Below are positions 22,141 through 32,713 of a stretch of 64,000 bases of DNA, piece after piece; the stretch's first letter is position 1, and every line of letters begins with the position of its first letter. The position numbers and the translations under genes are program-made. The DNA comes from Plenodomus lindquistii (lineage: Eukaryota; Ascomycota; Dothideomycetes; Pleosporales; Leptosphaeriaceae). The stretch lies in NCBI GenBank assembly GCA_025504975.1, contig JANUWI010000009.1, forward strand, positions 248,001 to 312,000. Reading direction: 5' to 3'. The notes under the pieces were generated by a model that had not been told where the DNA came from, did not search any database, and saw only the letters and a list, made by a program, of their open reading frames with translations.

Positions 22141-22529
22141 GCCTTTCTAAGTCCGTCACGCCCTCGCTTTCAGTACCCAAAAGACAGGAACACGCTCAAG
22201 TTACAAAAAGACACATGTAGTGCGAGGAAAGCAGGTATCCAAATGGGTGAGAGGGACCGGTAGAAGGGAAACCGGCGTCTCTGAAGGGAGGCAGGCTCGA
22301 ATGAAGAACTAGTTTTCGGTGAGCGGAGTACGCGTTTTGTTGATGTTCCTTCAAATAGAGGGATTGTGCCCGTGAGTGAATGGGCTGGTGGCCCGTCTTC
22401 AGCGCCTAAACGCCTGCTTTCAGTTGCAGAGTGTGAGCTATAGCAAAGTTGCGTTGAAAAGGACCGTACTCGATGACGTGCAAAGAGAAGAATCCCAGGA
22501 AACAAATCGAGTAAAGAACCTAGACGCCG
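20433..22529. other. 2.1-kb intergenic region upstream of the STAND gene
   Basis: This is the longest gene-free gap. It contains the STAND promoter and the 3' flank of the Barentsz-like gene. ORFs are short and overlap on both strands without recognisable domains. The only clear structure is the TAG microsatellite at 22093-22140. Pyrimidine tracts occur near 21450-21600. Confidence 0.5.
22093..22140. repeat. (TAG)16 trinucleotide microsatellite
   Basis: There are sixteen uninterrupted TAG units, preceded by a few imperfect units from 22083. It is intergenic, about 390 bp beyond the stop codon of the Barentsz-like gene. It is likely to be length-variable. Confidence 0.95.
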
Positions 22530-24687
22530 CTACTGCGGCTGATAGTATCCGCCCTGCATGCCCTGCGGGTAGTAGTACGCCCCGTCTGGTCCCGGCGTCA
22601 TCATCCCTCCCATGCCAGGTACAGCATAGCTCGGCTGAGGATAAGCATCGGCTGGGGGTGGCGGAGCAGAAGGGTACAGCGATGCCGAGTCGACGTAGTA
22701 TGTCATCCCATTCGACTCGTAAGCGACCATGTTGGGTGGGCCGGCGGGGACTACAGGCGGAGCAGCAACGGGAGGCGCAGTCACGGGCATAACGTAACCC
22801 GGTTGTTGCGCTCCAGGAACGAACATGGGCACCATTCCTGCGGGTGCCATATATTGTGGCTGCGGGCCGGCAGATGGGTAGTAGTAGCCTTGTGGGACGA
22901 ACGGCTGGGGCGGGAAACCAGGTTGAGCGTAGGGCTGGAAAGCAGGGGCGTGAATAGCACGCTCGGGGATGTTTGAAAGTGGGGTGCCAGTGGAGACCTG
23001 GCTGGGGTATGAATGTTGGCGCCCGTGCTGGTAGTAGGGTGGTTGTTGTTCTACCGAGGCAGCACCGCCGTTGATGTGTGCAGGGACTTGTTGGTGGAAT
23101 GGTTGCTGCTCTTGCTGCTGTGGAGGGTTGAAGCTCATTGATGCAGGAGATTCGATGCCAGCAACAGAGACAGTCTTCTGGGGGCGTGGATGCTGCATTG
23201 GAAGCTGTCCTTGCCAGTTTTCTCGGAAGGCCGGCTTCTGGGGAAGAGGATAGTTTGGCACTCCATGTGTAGGCGATACCATTGAGGGTCCCGTCGGCAT
23301 GCGAGGACCACCGGGCGGTAGTCTCACAACAGGCCGACTAGGATCGACATAACCGCCGTTGCGTGACATGATGGAACCTGCTGGCGAGACCAGAGTATCG
23401 CGGCCCATCTCGCGTGCCATGGATGAACGTCGGCTCATAGCAACGCTGGGGGAGTACGCACTGCCACCATACATGCTAGTACGGCGACTGGAAAGACCTC
23501 CCTGGCCAGCGCCAAAGGAACCGAATCGCCCACGTCCTCTGCCGAAGCCTTGCTGGTTCGGACGAAGCGCTCTCGGGATGAAAATGAAAGATCGCTCCAC
23601 GGTAGGGAAGATGTACCGGGGCGGTGCAGGTGGAAGTGAAATGCGGACGGGTTTGTCACGGCGGAGAGGTGGACGGTGGTTGGGTAGACGAGTGTGTTGC
23701 TTAATGGGGACGTTCTGAAACAGGATGGGTGCTTTCATGCCCGGTAGGTATACCCGGACTAGAGCGTTGTGAGTGTGTACTGTGGTGGAGAAGTTGCGAG
23801 TCTGCGGAGGCTTGGGATTGGGCGCTGCGGGTGCCCTCGATGAGTTCTGATGTGCGTTGGGAGCTTGCTGTACAGGACCATTGGATACTGGCGCCTGCTG
23901 GGTCTGGGCGCCTGGCACGTTGACCGTCTCATGGAGGTCGTGCTGCCACGGGGAGTCTGTGGCTTCGTTGTTCGGCGGCCTCATGCTGTCAAGGTGCGTC
24001 AGTAAAGCTTGTACATGGGTCGCTGCAGATGCGAACAGCCACTCACTTTGCTGGCGAGTAGGGCCCCCCGATGGGAGCACCCCGCCCTCGTCCGCGTCCA
24101 CCCAGTTGCCGGAAGCCATTCTGGCCGGGCGCGTGCCGGTGGTCGTGCATGAAGAAGGCGCCGCGATTGGGGATGAAGGCAGGATCCGAGTCGCGCTTCT
24201 TCTTGTACTCGTCGTGTTCCCGCCGCCTGCGCTCACCCAGCGTCTCTGTGCGCGATGAGGGGGCACTGACAGCGGGGGCGGGCTCATCAGCTCCATGCCC
24301 CGTCTCAAAGTCGACCGCCTCGACGTCTCTGCCGTCGTCGGTGATGTCCAGGCCCTTGATCATCATGTCCGTGTCCTTGAGCGCGGGGAAGGCGGCGTCG
24401 GAGCGGGCAATGGGCGGGGAGGGCTGCCGCGTGGCCGCGCCCGACTGTGCCTTGTTGTCATGGGCGCCATTTGCCTTTGGGCGGGGCCTGGCCTGGGTGA
24501 GCGAGGGGGCGCTGTCGACTTCGCTGAGGTCGCTGTTGTCGGCATCGGCGTCCTCGTCGACGTCACTCAGGACCGAGGCGTCGCTCTGCGAGTCGTCGGG
24601 CAGGGTGGCCACCGAGCGGCTGTCATCCTCGTCGTCGGTCCGCCGGCGGCGCGCAATGTTGGTGGTCCTCTTGCGTACGGCGGCCAT
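22530..24687 (-). CDS. Barentsz/CASC3 (Btz) domain protein, exon-junction complex factor
   Basis: This is a predicted RNA-binding partner of eIF4A3 in the exon junction complex. Exons 24687..24047 and 23985..22530 (GTGAGT donor, GACAG acceptor, phase 2) give 698 aa. The Btz/SELOR core is at about residues 150-195: ERRRREHDEYKKKR, then DPAFIPNRGAFFMHDHR, matching the metazoan CASC3 segment that wraps around eIF4A3. It is preceded by an acidic, Asp/Ser-rich N-terminus and followed by an RGRGRG patch. The C-terminal 450 residues are disordered and rich in Pro, Gln, Tyr and Met, ending in repeated Tyr/Gly (GAYYYPQGMQGGYYQPQ). The nucleus and cytoplasmic mRNPs are the expected location. The next gene upstream on the same strand is also a nuclear RNA-processing type protein, but shared regulation is not shown. 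Confidence 0.88.
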
Positions 24688-25831
24688 GTTTGCACGGGCG
24701 GGCGTCGTGGCGTAGGTGGTGGGCGCTGTGGTTGGGGCGTGGGGTGGCTCTAGGATGGGCTTGGGCGACGGCGGAGCGATGACTCGGCGGCGGGCTCAGG
24801 CCGGGACAGCGAGGGCGAGGCCAGCGGCGTGCAGAGGCGGAGCAGGCGGAGCGGGCGGGTCCGGGGGCTGCAGGCGGTGCAGGCGGTGCAGGCGGTGCAG
24901 GCGAGATGGGCAGGTGGAGAGAAGGGGCGAGGGTCGCGGGCTGGTCCTGCGATGATGGAGTCGACGTGATGTGATGCCTGAGAAAATATGACGGTATTTG
25001 CCGATCAGAGTGGATGGATGCGGGAAAGCCTGTCGCGGACCCGGTTCATGCACGCCGTTGCTGGTACACGGTCAAGTTACTCCACATCAACACCAATGCT
25101 CCAGATTGAGAAGCAGGCGATCGTGGACAGAACAGTAGACAGCAACTGGGGACAAGGTGGTCGTGGCGCTCGTCACGTGGAGTACACATCAACCACTGCC
25201 CGTTGTGTCTGGCCAGCGCGTGTTGTAACCTGTATGCATTTGCGCCGCCAGCAGCCAGCTCCATGTTTGGACAGGGATCATACCCCAGTCGCTCTGGCAT
25301 GGAAGGTGCGGGAAGCGACACCTCAGGCCATGTCACTCATCACTCATCACTCATCACTCATCACATCAATGTTTTGGACGTGGACGTGGACGTGGACGTG
25401 GACGTGTTTTTAAAAGTCATGATTACACTCCATGTAGCCTCTGCGCTATCATCAGAGTGCTACATCTCCGTAAAATATACTACTACAGTTCCCTCTCATA
25501 TGCCCCTCTCTCCATGAGATCATTGCCCCGTGCGCCTTGCTGATGCTAAGTCCTCGATATCAGATGGACGGGAAACGCCTGTCAGAATGCTGGTATATGC
25601 CATAATAGTCCATGAGCCATATGCTCCTAGTCACTCCACCCACCATGCATGCGAATGCGGATTCAAACAATAAAGACAAAGAAAGAAAAAGGTGGTGTGG
25701 TGTGCGAGGGTTCCACACCCTTGAAAAAAAAAAAAAAAGAAAAGCGCCGTCTCAGTGTCGGTTATGATCCAACAACGGACCGGGACTGTTTGTACTCTCG
25801 TTGACAAACATTGTATAGTTCGCCACAGTGT
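24688..25831. other. Intergenic between Barentsz-like and PNUTS-like genes, with short tandem repeats
   Basis: This is the promoter side of the Barentsz-like gene and the 3' flank of the PNUTS-like gene. It contains a 9-bp tandem GCGGTGCAG repeat around 24874-24901, the heptamer and hexamer arrays annotated separately, and an A15 run at 25724-25738. No gene is supported. Confidence 0.6.
25334..25404. repeat. Adjacent heptamer (CACTCAT)4 and hexamer (TGGACG)5 tandem repeats
   Basis: Four perfect CACTCAT units span 25334-25361 and five perfect TGGACG units span 25375-25404, with 13 bp between the arrays. Both are intergenic. They look like independent slippage products and have no coding frame of note. 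Confidence 0.9.
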
Positions 25832-28800
25832 TTACATGTTGAGGTCGTGGATGTAAGTGCAGTTGTCGCCCTTGTTACAAGTGCCCTTATGGAAGAACTT
25901 GCACGCCAGCACCTTGTGCGGCCGCTCCCCACGGCCCTTGTGTCGTTTTCCCTGAGCTTGATTGGAATTGCTGTTGTTGTTGTTGGTGCCATCGTCGCGT
26001 GATCGCTTGTTCCCGCCGTTGGATTGCTGGTTGTACTGATCCTGTTGGCTGTAATCCTGCTGGCCGTACTGAGACTGCATGGGTGGTTGGAATGCTGTAG
26101 CGTCGGGCATCGGGGGCTGAACCCCAAATGGGAAAGCAAATGGCATGGGACCTGGTGGTGGTGGAGGAAGCGATATCCCGTTGGCTGCCTGCGCTTGCAT
26201 CGTCGCCACCAAACTTGCGTAGTCGAACGGAGGTGGAACGGTTTGCTGTTGGGGCGGAGCTTGAACTGGCATTGGTGCCGGTGGTGCCTGACCAAGTGAT
26301 GCCAGAAGAGCTGCCAGATCTGGTGCTGGGCCTGCGGGCGGAGGTGGAACGAAGGTTTCCTGAGGAGGCGCAGGTGGTGCGGTGAAAGGTGTCTGGTTGG
26401 CTCCAGTGGTAACGTTCGAAAGGGACGCGATGAGTCCTTCCAGACGACTATAGTCTGGAACAACAGCAAGCTGTGCGGGCTGCGGGCACTTTTTGAGTAC
26501 CGACTCGGGCGGTGTTCCAAAGTTGACTACGGTGGCGGGGGCCGCCTCTTGCGCTACTTCTGGTGGCTCGCGTGGTGATGGAGGGATGTCACTTGCATTC
26601 GAGTAGAACACCATCAATGTCAAGTTTTCGCGCTGCACATTTGCATCTTTCTCGGGGGTTGATGGGGTCTTCGTCCCACCACCATAAGGCGCAAAATTAC
26701 CGTCAGCCTCGGGTGGCATCTTACTGAAGTCAATCCGAGATGGCGCGGTCCATGGCCGGTACTCCACCTCCTCCGGGTCCTCGTCCTCATCCTCGTCTAG
26801 CTCCTTGTGCTGCTTGAACATGCGACCTTCGCCGCCAATATCGCCAGCGTCCCGTACAAAGTTCTCATCATGGCCTTCTTCCTCTTCTGGCACGTGAGTG
26901 AAATACTTGATATCAACCAGAGAAGCATCGGGGCGGAAGGTGACGCGGAGATGTCGTCGGGACTCTTTCCGCAAACGCTTGGCCTTCTCTTCGCTCGTTT
27001 CGGCTGGGTATTGTTTTTCTGGTTTGACGGGCGTCACTTCTTGCTCTTTCGGTTTGATTAGTGAAGCCATAGTTTGTGCGAACGAAAAGGCGGGTTTTGC
27101 TGCAGTCGAAGCCGCAGGCTTCTTGTCCTTTGTAGCAGCCGCTGTGGCTGGTTTAGCCGGGACATTTGATTTATTCGCCGTAGCGCTCGGTGTTGCAGCT
27201 GGCTTTTTGGCGGCAGCAGTAAGGGAGGCGAAGATGCTAGAAGGCTTGTTGTTCACCTGATTGACGCGGGTTTTAATCGGCGCAGGAGCTGCTGCAGGCT
27301 TCTCGCCAGGCTTTTTCTGCGTAGCGGAGGATGTTGCGGAAGCTTTGGACGGCGCAGTTCCAAGGTCCTTCTTCGCTCCGTTGGTAAGAGGTTCAACCGA
27401 TTTGGCTTTCTTTACCGCAGGACCTTCACTTCCTGAGCGAGCACCCAGTTCAGCTGCTGGTCGTTTAGCAGCCTTGTTCTCCGTCGGTCCAGCACTTGGT
27501 GGGGGGCTGAGTTTGGCCTTCTTCGTGTTCGCCGCAGCGCTGTCCATTATCTGTTGTATGAAGGCCTTGTGCTTCTCATTGGCATGTTTCTTCATGGAGG
27601 TCAATGCTTTGATAACCTTGGTCTCTTCGAGGAGATCAGATGTCAGAGTCCCGCAACGTGACAGTACCTCGAAGATGGCTGCGGCAAGCGGCCCATCATA
27701 ATCCTTACTATGGAAACGATTCGCCAAGAACTGATAGCACAAATATAGGAAAGGTTTGATCAGCCCCATTTGGTAGACAACGTCAGGATGAGAGTACTCC
27801 AACATCGCCTTGAGGGCCGAAAGAAGAAGATCGCGCTGACTAGTAACCCGGCTTTTTAGCACGGGCAACTCTCCGACCTTCTTCTGATCTTCCGCATCAG
27901 CCACAGCCTTGCTGTCGATTCGCCATCGCTTTTGTATTGTGCTTAGAACTTCCCAAATCTCACGCATACTGTTCTTGATCTTGTCGGAGCTCGGTGACGA
28001 GGATGAAGGAAACCATGTAGCTTTGATGACGTCATAGCGAACAGCTTCGTGAGGATCATCGGGTCTTGAAGCCGAAATGGGCATTTCTTCCTCCTCTTCG
28101 TCGTCTGTGTAGTCGCTATCATCGTCGGAGGATTCAGAAGAGCTTCCACTGTCACTGACTTCTCTTTTCAATCCTGCCAGAGACTCGGTTGGCTTCTTCA
28201 CCGACTTGAGAACCTTGGATTGAGATTTGGCCAGTGCGAGCTTGGCGCGCAGTTTCTTGCTGTCAGCGCCTGCTTTCTTGAGGTCTTTGATCGATTGTCT
28301 CGCAGTGTAGGCCGGAAGTGCAGCTACACAAGGGTCAGAAGGAGCGTTACAGCAAGTTATATCTGAGCACGGTGGCTTACTTCTATTGGTAGCCAAGTGA
28401 AACGATTCTGATCCGAGAGTCACAAATTTATTCAAAGCAATAGAATTGGTGGCCTTGGCTAGAGCAGCCTGATCCACGACATAGAGCCCGCCTGACTTCC
28501 TGCCCTTTGGAATTTCATACTCCGGCACTCGCACTGGCTGTACAAAAGAGGTTGCAGGCATTGAACGCTGCTGGGCGAACATCTCTGTTGTGCTTTTTGG
28601 TATCTGCAGAATGTTAGCTATCATTGTAAAGATCCAAAAAGATCTGATAATACTTACTTGATAGGGTGCTGTGGAAGGCCGATGTTGTTGGACCGATGCA
28701 ACGTTGTGCTGCAAAGCTTGCGGGGTTATTGTGCCAGGCTGGCTTTGTGGGGTAGAGTGTCTCATGGGCATCGGATACGGGGACTGCTGCTGTTGTCTAA

Positions 28801-29140
28801 TGGTGCTCGGATCCAGGCCCAGGCTTGGGTCCACGTTGGATGACTGTCCATAGTTGCCGATCGAACCTTGTTGCCCGAACTGACCGTATTGGTAGGGCGA
28901 GGGCGTGCGAGCACTTGGATTTTGCGTTGCATAAGATTGGCCGTGAGAAGGGAAGGATTGTTGCGTGAAAGCCCCGTTGTGCCAGTGTTGGCCCGAGGCA
29001 TTAGTGGCCAGGCCAGTCTGTTGATTCAGTTGAGAATCCCATGATGGTGTGCCATAGCGGTCGGCAGAGTTGAACAGATGTTGGTAGGAGTTGGCGTAGA
29101 TGTCTTGGGTTTGGTCACTTGGCACGTGATTGGCAGCCAT
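25832..29140 (-). CDS. PNUTS/Ppn1-like PP1-targeting protein with CCCH zinc finger
   Basis: This is a predicted nuclear regulatory subunit that brings protein phosphatase 1 to the transcription and 3'-end-processing machinery, like metazoan PNUTS and fission-yeast Ppn1. Three exons, 29140..28658, 28603..28381 and 28323..25832, give 1065 aa. Both introns (54 and 57 nt) are in frame and lack stops. The order is a Gln-rich N-terminus, a TFIIS-N-like helical region at about 355-495, a basic Ala/Lys/Pro linker, a PP1-docking RVxF motif, RVTF (695-698), followed by an acidic stretch, a Pro-rich region, and a C-terminal zinc finger C-X7-C-X5-C-X3-H (Cys1043, Cys1051, Cys1057, His1061). This combination is what defines PNUTS. 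The assignment rests on architecture, not alignment. Confidence 0.82.
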   Translation of the reverse strand: MAANHVPSDQTQDIYANSYQHLFNSADRYGTPSWDSQLNQQTGLATNASGQHWHNGAFTQQSFPSHGQSYATQNPSARTPSPYQYGQFGQQGSIGNYGQSSNVDPSLGLDPSTIRQQQQSPYPMPMRHSTPQSQPGTITPQALQHNVASVQQHRPSTAPYQVSIIRSFWIFTMIANILQIPKSTTEMFAQQRSMPATSFVQPVRVPEYEIPKGRKSGGLYVVDQAALAKATNSIALNKFVTLGSESFHLATNRSKPPCSDITCCNAPSDPCVAALPAYTARQSIKDLKKAGADSKKLRAKLALAKSQSKVLKSVKKPTESLAGLKREVSDSGSSSESSDDDSDYTDDEEEEEMPISASRPDDPHEAVRYDVIKATWFPSSSSPSSDKIKNSMREIWEVLSTIQKRWRIDSKAVADAEDQKKVGELPVLKSRVTSQRDLLLSALKAMLEYSHPDVVYQMGLIKPFLYLCYQFLANRFHSKDYDGPLAAAIFEVLSRCGTLTSDLLEETKVIKALTSMKKHANEKHKAFIQQIMDSAAANTKKAKLSPPPSAGPTENKAAKRPAAELGARSGSEGPAVKKAKSVEPLTNGAKKDLGTAPSKASATSSATQKKPGEKPAAAPAPIKTRVNQVNNKPSSIFASLTAAAKKPAATPSATANKSNVPAKPATAAATKDKKPAASTAAKPAFSFAQTMASLIKPKEQEVTPVKPEKQYPAETSEEKAKRLRKESRRHLRVTFRPDASLVDIKYFTHVPEEEEGHDENFVRDAGDIGGEGRMFKQHKELDEDEDEDPEEVEYRPWTAPSRIDFSKMPPEADGNFAPYGGGTKTPSTPEKDANVQRENLTLMVFYSNASDIPPSPREPPEVAQEAAPATVVNFGTPPESVLKKCPQPAQLAVVPDYSRLEGLIASLSNVTTGANQTPFTAPPAPPQETFVPPPPAGPAPDLAALLASLGQAPPAPMPVQAPPQQQTVPPPFDYASLVATMQAQAANGISLPPPPPGPMPFAFPFGVQPPMPDATAFQPPMQSQYGQQDYSQQDQYNQQSNGGNKRSRDDGTNNNNSNSNQAQGKRHKGRGERPHKVLACKFFHKGTCNKGDNCTYIHDLNM

Positions 29141-30278
29141 GGTGCAGATGAAGAGGACTTGGTTGTGTCAGAGTCAGCTGCAGGGCTGTGATTGGCTGGG
29201 CCCACGCACAGGTGTGTCTGCTCGGTCGGCAAACAGGCTTTATTCGGCACTAGGCAAAAATGAGACTGGCGTGGAGTCACAAGTGTGAATGGTCGCCGGT
29301 TCAGGGAAAAGCGAATCGGAAAGGTCGACAATATACTTCCGATTCAAGCCGTAGTGTTGATTTGCTGTTCTGGCCTGGTTCTGTGGTTCTGCAGAGGCCA
29401 AGGTCCCTCGGGAAAATGCGACAGCAGGAGGGTGCTGGCTTTCCACGCCGTGCAGGCAGTGCAGTGCTCGTGTTCCAACGCGCGATGCCGTGTCCCCAGT
29501 CCACGAAAGTGTAGCTTTGGCTTTATGAGGGCACGTTGCCTCGCGTATTATTGCGATTGCGATGAGATACACACTGTTGCTGCGTCACTTTGGACGATTG
29601 CGCACCTTATACCTCGCTCACGCGGCCACGGCGTCTGCCTGAGTCAAACAACTGCGCTGAGAGCCTGCGACGAGCTGCTCGTCTCGCCCTGCGCAACACA
29701 GCCCGGCCAGTCGCTTGTACGCGAAGCGCGAGAGACGAGTTTGGAGCTGGATTAGTAGTCGCAGCTGGAATGATGATCACTCTGCCCTCCCACGCCGCGA
29801 GCCTCCCGTTACAACGCCGCTGCCAGCCTGAGAGCACACTTCCGCCAAAGCGCGGACTCGAAAAGTGAATCTAGCCTTAGAGTCAGAAGCCCTTATTAGG
29901 TGGGCGGGTGTTCACTGAGAAGTAGCATGAGTGTCAAGAGGGAGAAGAGGGTGTGTTTGTGGTGTGGGTGAGGTGAGTTGAGGAGCGAGGGAGGCGGCGC
30001 AGGGGAGGCGGCCGTTTTCAAAGGGTGCGCGTGTGCCAAGTCGCGAGACGCGCTAGGCCCAGCGGGGAGCGTGAGCAGCCCGCCAATTCCAGGTGACGAC
30101 CAAGGCCATGGTCGAGCAGGAGCGCAACACGGCGAGAGAAGCCACAGTGTCTTTTTTTCCTTGAGCCCTCCTTTTCATAAGCCGAGCACAGCTCCATACA
30201 GACTTTCTGCAATCCACCGTGTGTATGAGGTAGCCTGCACAACGGCGGGTGCCAGCCAGCAATCAACATCCATTCACC
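29141..30278. promoter_or_regulatory. Divergent promoter region between PNUTS-like gene and sly1
   Basis: These 1138 bases separate two start codons pointing away from each other. The short ORFs show no domains. No TATA box stands out. Shared control is possible but unproven. Confidence 0.45.
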
Positions 30279-32713
30279 ATGGCTGTCACATTGAGAGACA
30301 AGCAAATAGGTATGCGCCATGTCCATGCCCACAGGCGGTGGCTGATCCTGATGCATAGCTAGCATAAAGCGCATCTTGAACCTCAACGCGCCCGTCACCG
30401 ACATTGACGCGCAACAAGACGCCAGCAATGAGCCAGCCCCCACCTCTACAGACGGCGCAGTATGGAAGGTGCTGGTGTTCGACGACATGGGAAGGGACGT
30501 GATAAGCTCGGTCCTGCGCGTGAATGATCTGCGGGCATCTGGGGTACTGGTGGCTCAACTCAGGCTTCACAATAGCTTGCTAAGAAACATAGGTCACAAT
30601 ACATCTGAACATCAACACGACTCGCCATCTGATTCCCGATGTATGTGCGCCTGCAAGCCAGGCCATGTATGATAGCTGACATGCACAGGTCCCCGTCATC
30701 TACCTTGTCGAGCCGACCGCGCAAAACCTCCTCACCATCACGTCCGACCTCTCGCGTGGCCTCTACAGTGTGTATCCTAGGATCACGGTGCTCGACCCAA
30801 ACTAACCTCTGCCATAGGTCCCGCCTATATCAACTTCCTCTCCAGCATACCGCGACCCCTCCTCGAAGATTTTGGCGCGCAGACGGTATCATCAGGCACA
30901 GCAGAGCATCTCGCTCAGGTCTACGATCAATATCTCAACTTCGTCGTCTCAGAACCAGACCTGTTCCACTTGAACATGAAGGGAGCGTATCACACTCTCA
31001 ACAGTGGACAGACACCGGACCAAGAACTTGATGTGGTCATGGATCGAATAGTCTCGGGGCTCTTCTCTGTCGTAGTCACAATGGGAGTCGTGCCCATCAT
31101 TCGCTGCCCCAAGGGAGGACCCGCAGAGCACATCAGCGCAAAGCTCGACCGAAAGCTTCGCGACCACATTCTAAACTCAAAGACGAACCTGTTCTCCGAC
31201 CACAAATCATCTGCAGTCGCGTCACGGCCTGTTCTTGTTATCGGTATGCATCATCTTGTGGGCAATGTATGCTCAGTCTAACATGTCCACAGTGGACCGT
31301 AATGTAGATCTGGTCCCAATGTTTAGCCATTCGTGGATCGTGAGTCCGAGCGTATATAGATTCCACAGCATCAGTTGCTAACGTTGAATAGTATCAAAGC
31401 CTGGTATATGACGTCCTCGAGTTCAACCTGAATAAAATCAGCATGTCTGTGCCCCTCGACAAAGATCACCCAGAAAAAGGCGTAAAGAAGCAGGCCTACG
31501 ATCTCACAGCCTCTGATTATTTCTGGGCACGGAATGCGTCACTGCCTTTCCCCAACGTTGCGGACGATGTCACGACTGAGTGGAACAAATATCAGGAAGA
31601 TGCAGACAGCGTCACAAAGAAGACTGGAACATCTTCCATCGAAGACCTCGATGGGCAAAGCAATCAGTTCGCGGCACATCTGAAGGGCGCGATGGCATTA
31701 TTGCCGGAATTGCGGGAGAGGAAGGCAACAATCGAGGTGTGTAACACTACCAACTTGCAAATCCTCACACTGACGGGATTAGATGCACATGAACATACTC
31801 GAGGCCGTCATGGAGGGTATCAAGAGTAAGCTATATTCCTCCGGTATTTTGATTAATGTGACTAACCAAACCAGACCGCAAAATCGACTTCTACTTCCAA
31901 CTCGAAGAAGAACTATCGAAACAAACCAAAGCCCAGATACTGGACCTGATCAAAGACGCCGACAAGGGCAGCGAGCCCCTTGACAAACTTCGCCTCTTCC
32001 TCCAATGGTACCTCACCACCGAACAAGATGTCTCCCGCGGCGACCTGGACAACTTTACGCAAGCCCTCGACGCAGCCGGCGCAGAGACCACAGCCGTCAA
32101 GTACGTAAAGACGGTTCGCCAACTCACCCGCATGACCATGATATCCTCCGCCCCAACGCAGCCCGCGCAAACCACCTCACAGCTCTTCGGCGGGTTCTCC
32201 AGTCTCTCGTCGCGTGTAACAGATCGCTTCAAGGAAGCCGGTCTCGGCGCGAACTTCGAGGGCGTTTTGTCAGGCATCAAAAACTTCCTGCCCACCAACA
32301 CCGATCTTACATTGACCAAAATCACCGAGTCGCTCATGGACCCGCAAAACGCGTCGTCCAGCGCAATCAGCAAAACAGAGTCATACCTTTACTTTGACCC
32401 TCGGTCCGCCAACGCACGCGGTACGCTACCTCCGGCTAGTGCGTCGCGTAACCAGCAGAGCACCGTCGGTCGCGGCATCGATGCGACATTTGGACAGCGT
32501 AGGCAAGGCTTCAGCGAAGCGATTGTTTTTACGGTTGGTGGAGGGTCGATGGACGAATATGGCAATCTTCAGGAGTGGGCGAAGCGCACGAGTGCGAGTC
32601 AGGGTGCTGGGCCGGGCCAGAAGCGCAGGATTGTATATGGCAGTACGGCGCTGTATTCTGCGCGGGAGTTTGTGGAGAGGGATCTTGCGCAGCTGGGGAG
32701 GGAGAGCACGTAG
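30279..32713 (+). CDS. sly1: Sly1, Sec1/Munc18-family protein of ER-Golgi fusion
   Basis: Sly1 binds the syntaxin Sed5 and drives SNARE assembly in ER-Golgi and intra-Golgi fusion. Nine exons fit in frame: 30279..30309, 30359..30543, 30593..30640, 30689..30767, 30818..31243, 31293..31339, 31392..31736, 31783..31825 and 31875..32713, giving 680 aa. The N-terminus MAVTLRDKQIASIKRILNLN and the strings WKVLVFDDMGRDVISSVLRV, PVIYLVEPTAQNL, FLSSIPRPLLEDFG and VLVIVDRNVDLVPMFSHSW are diagnostic of Sly1 among SM proteins. It ends in a conserved ALYSAREF-like segment. Introns are 45-52 nt. The first acceptor was placed at CATAG because the neighbouring CTAG gives a stop. The window's Erv25 works on the same ER-Golgi route. 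Confidence 0.96.
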
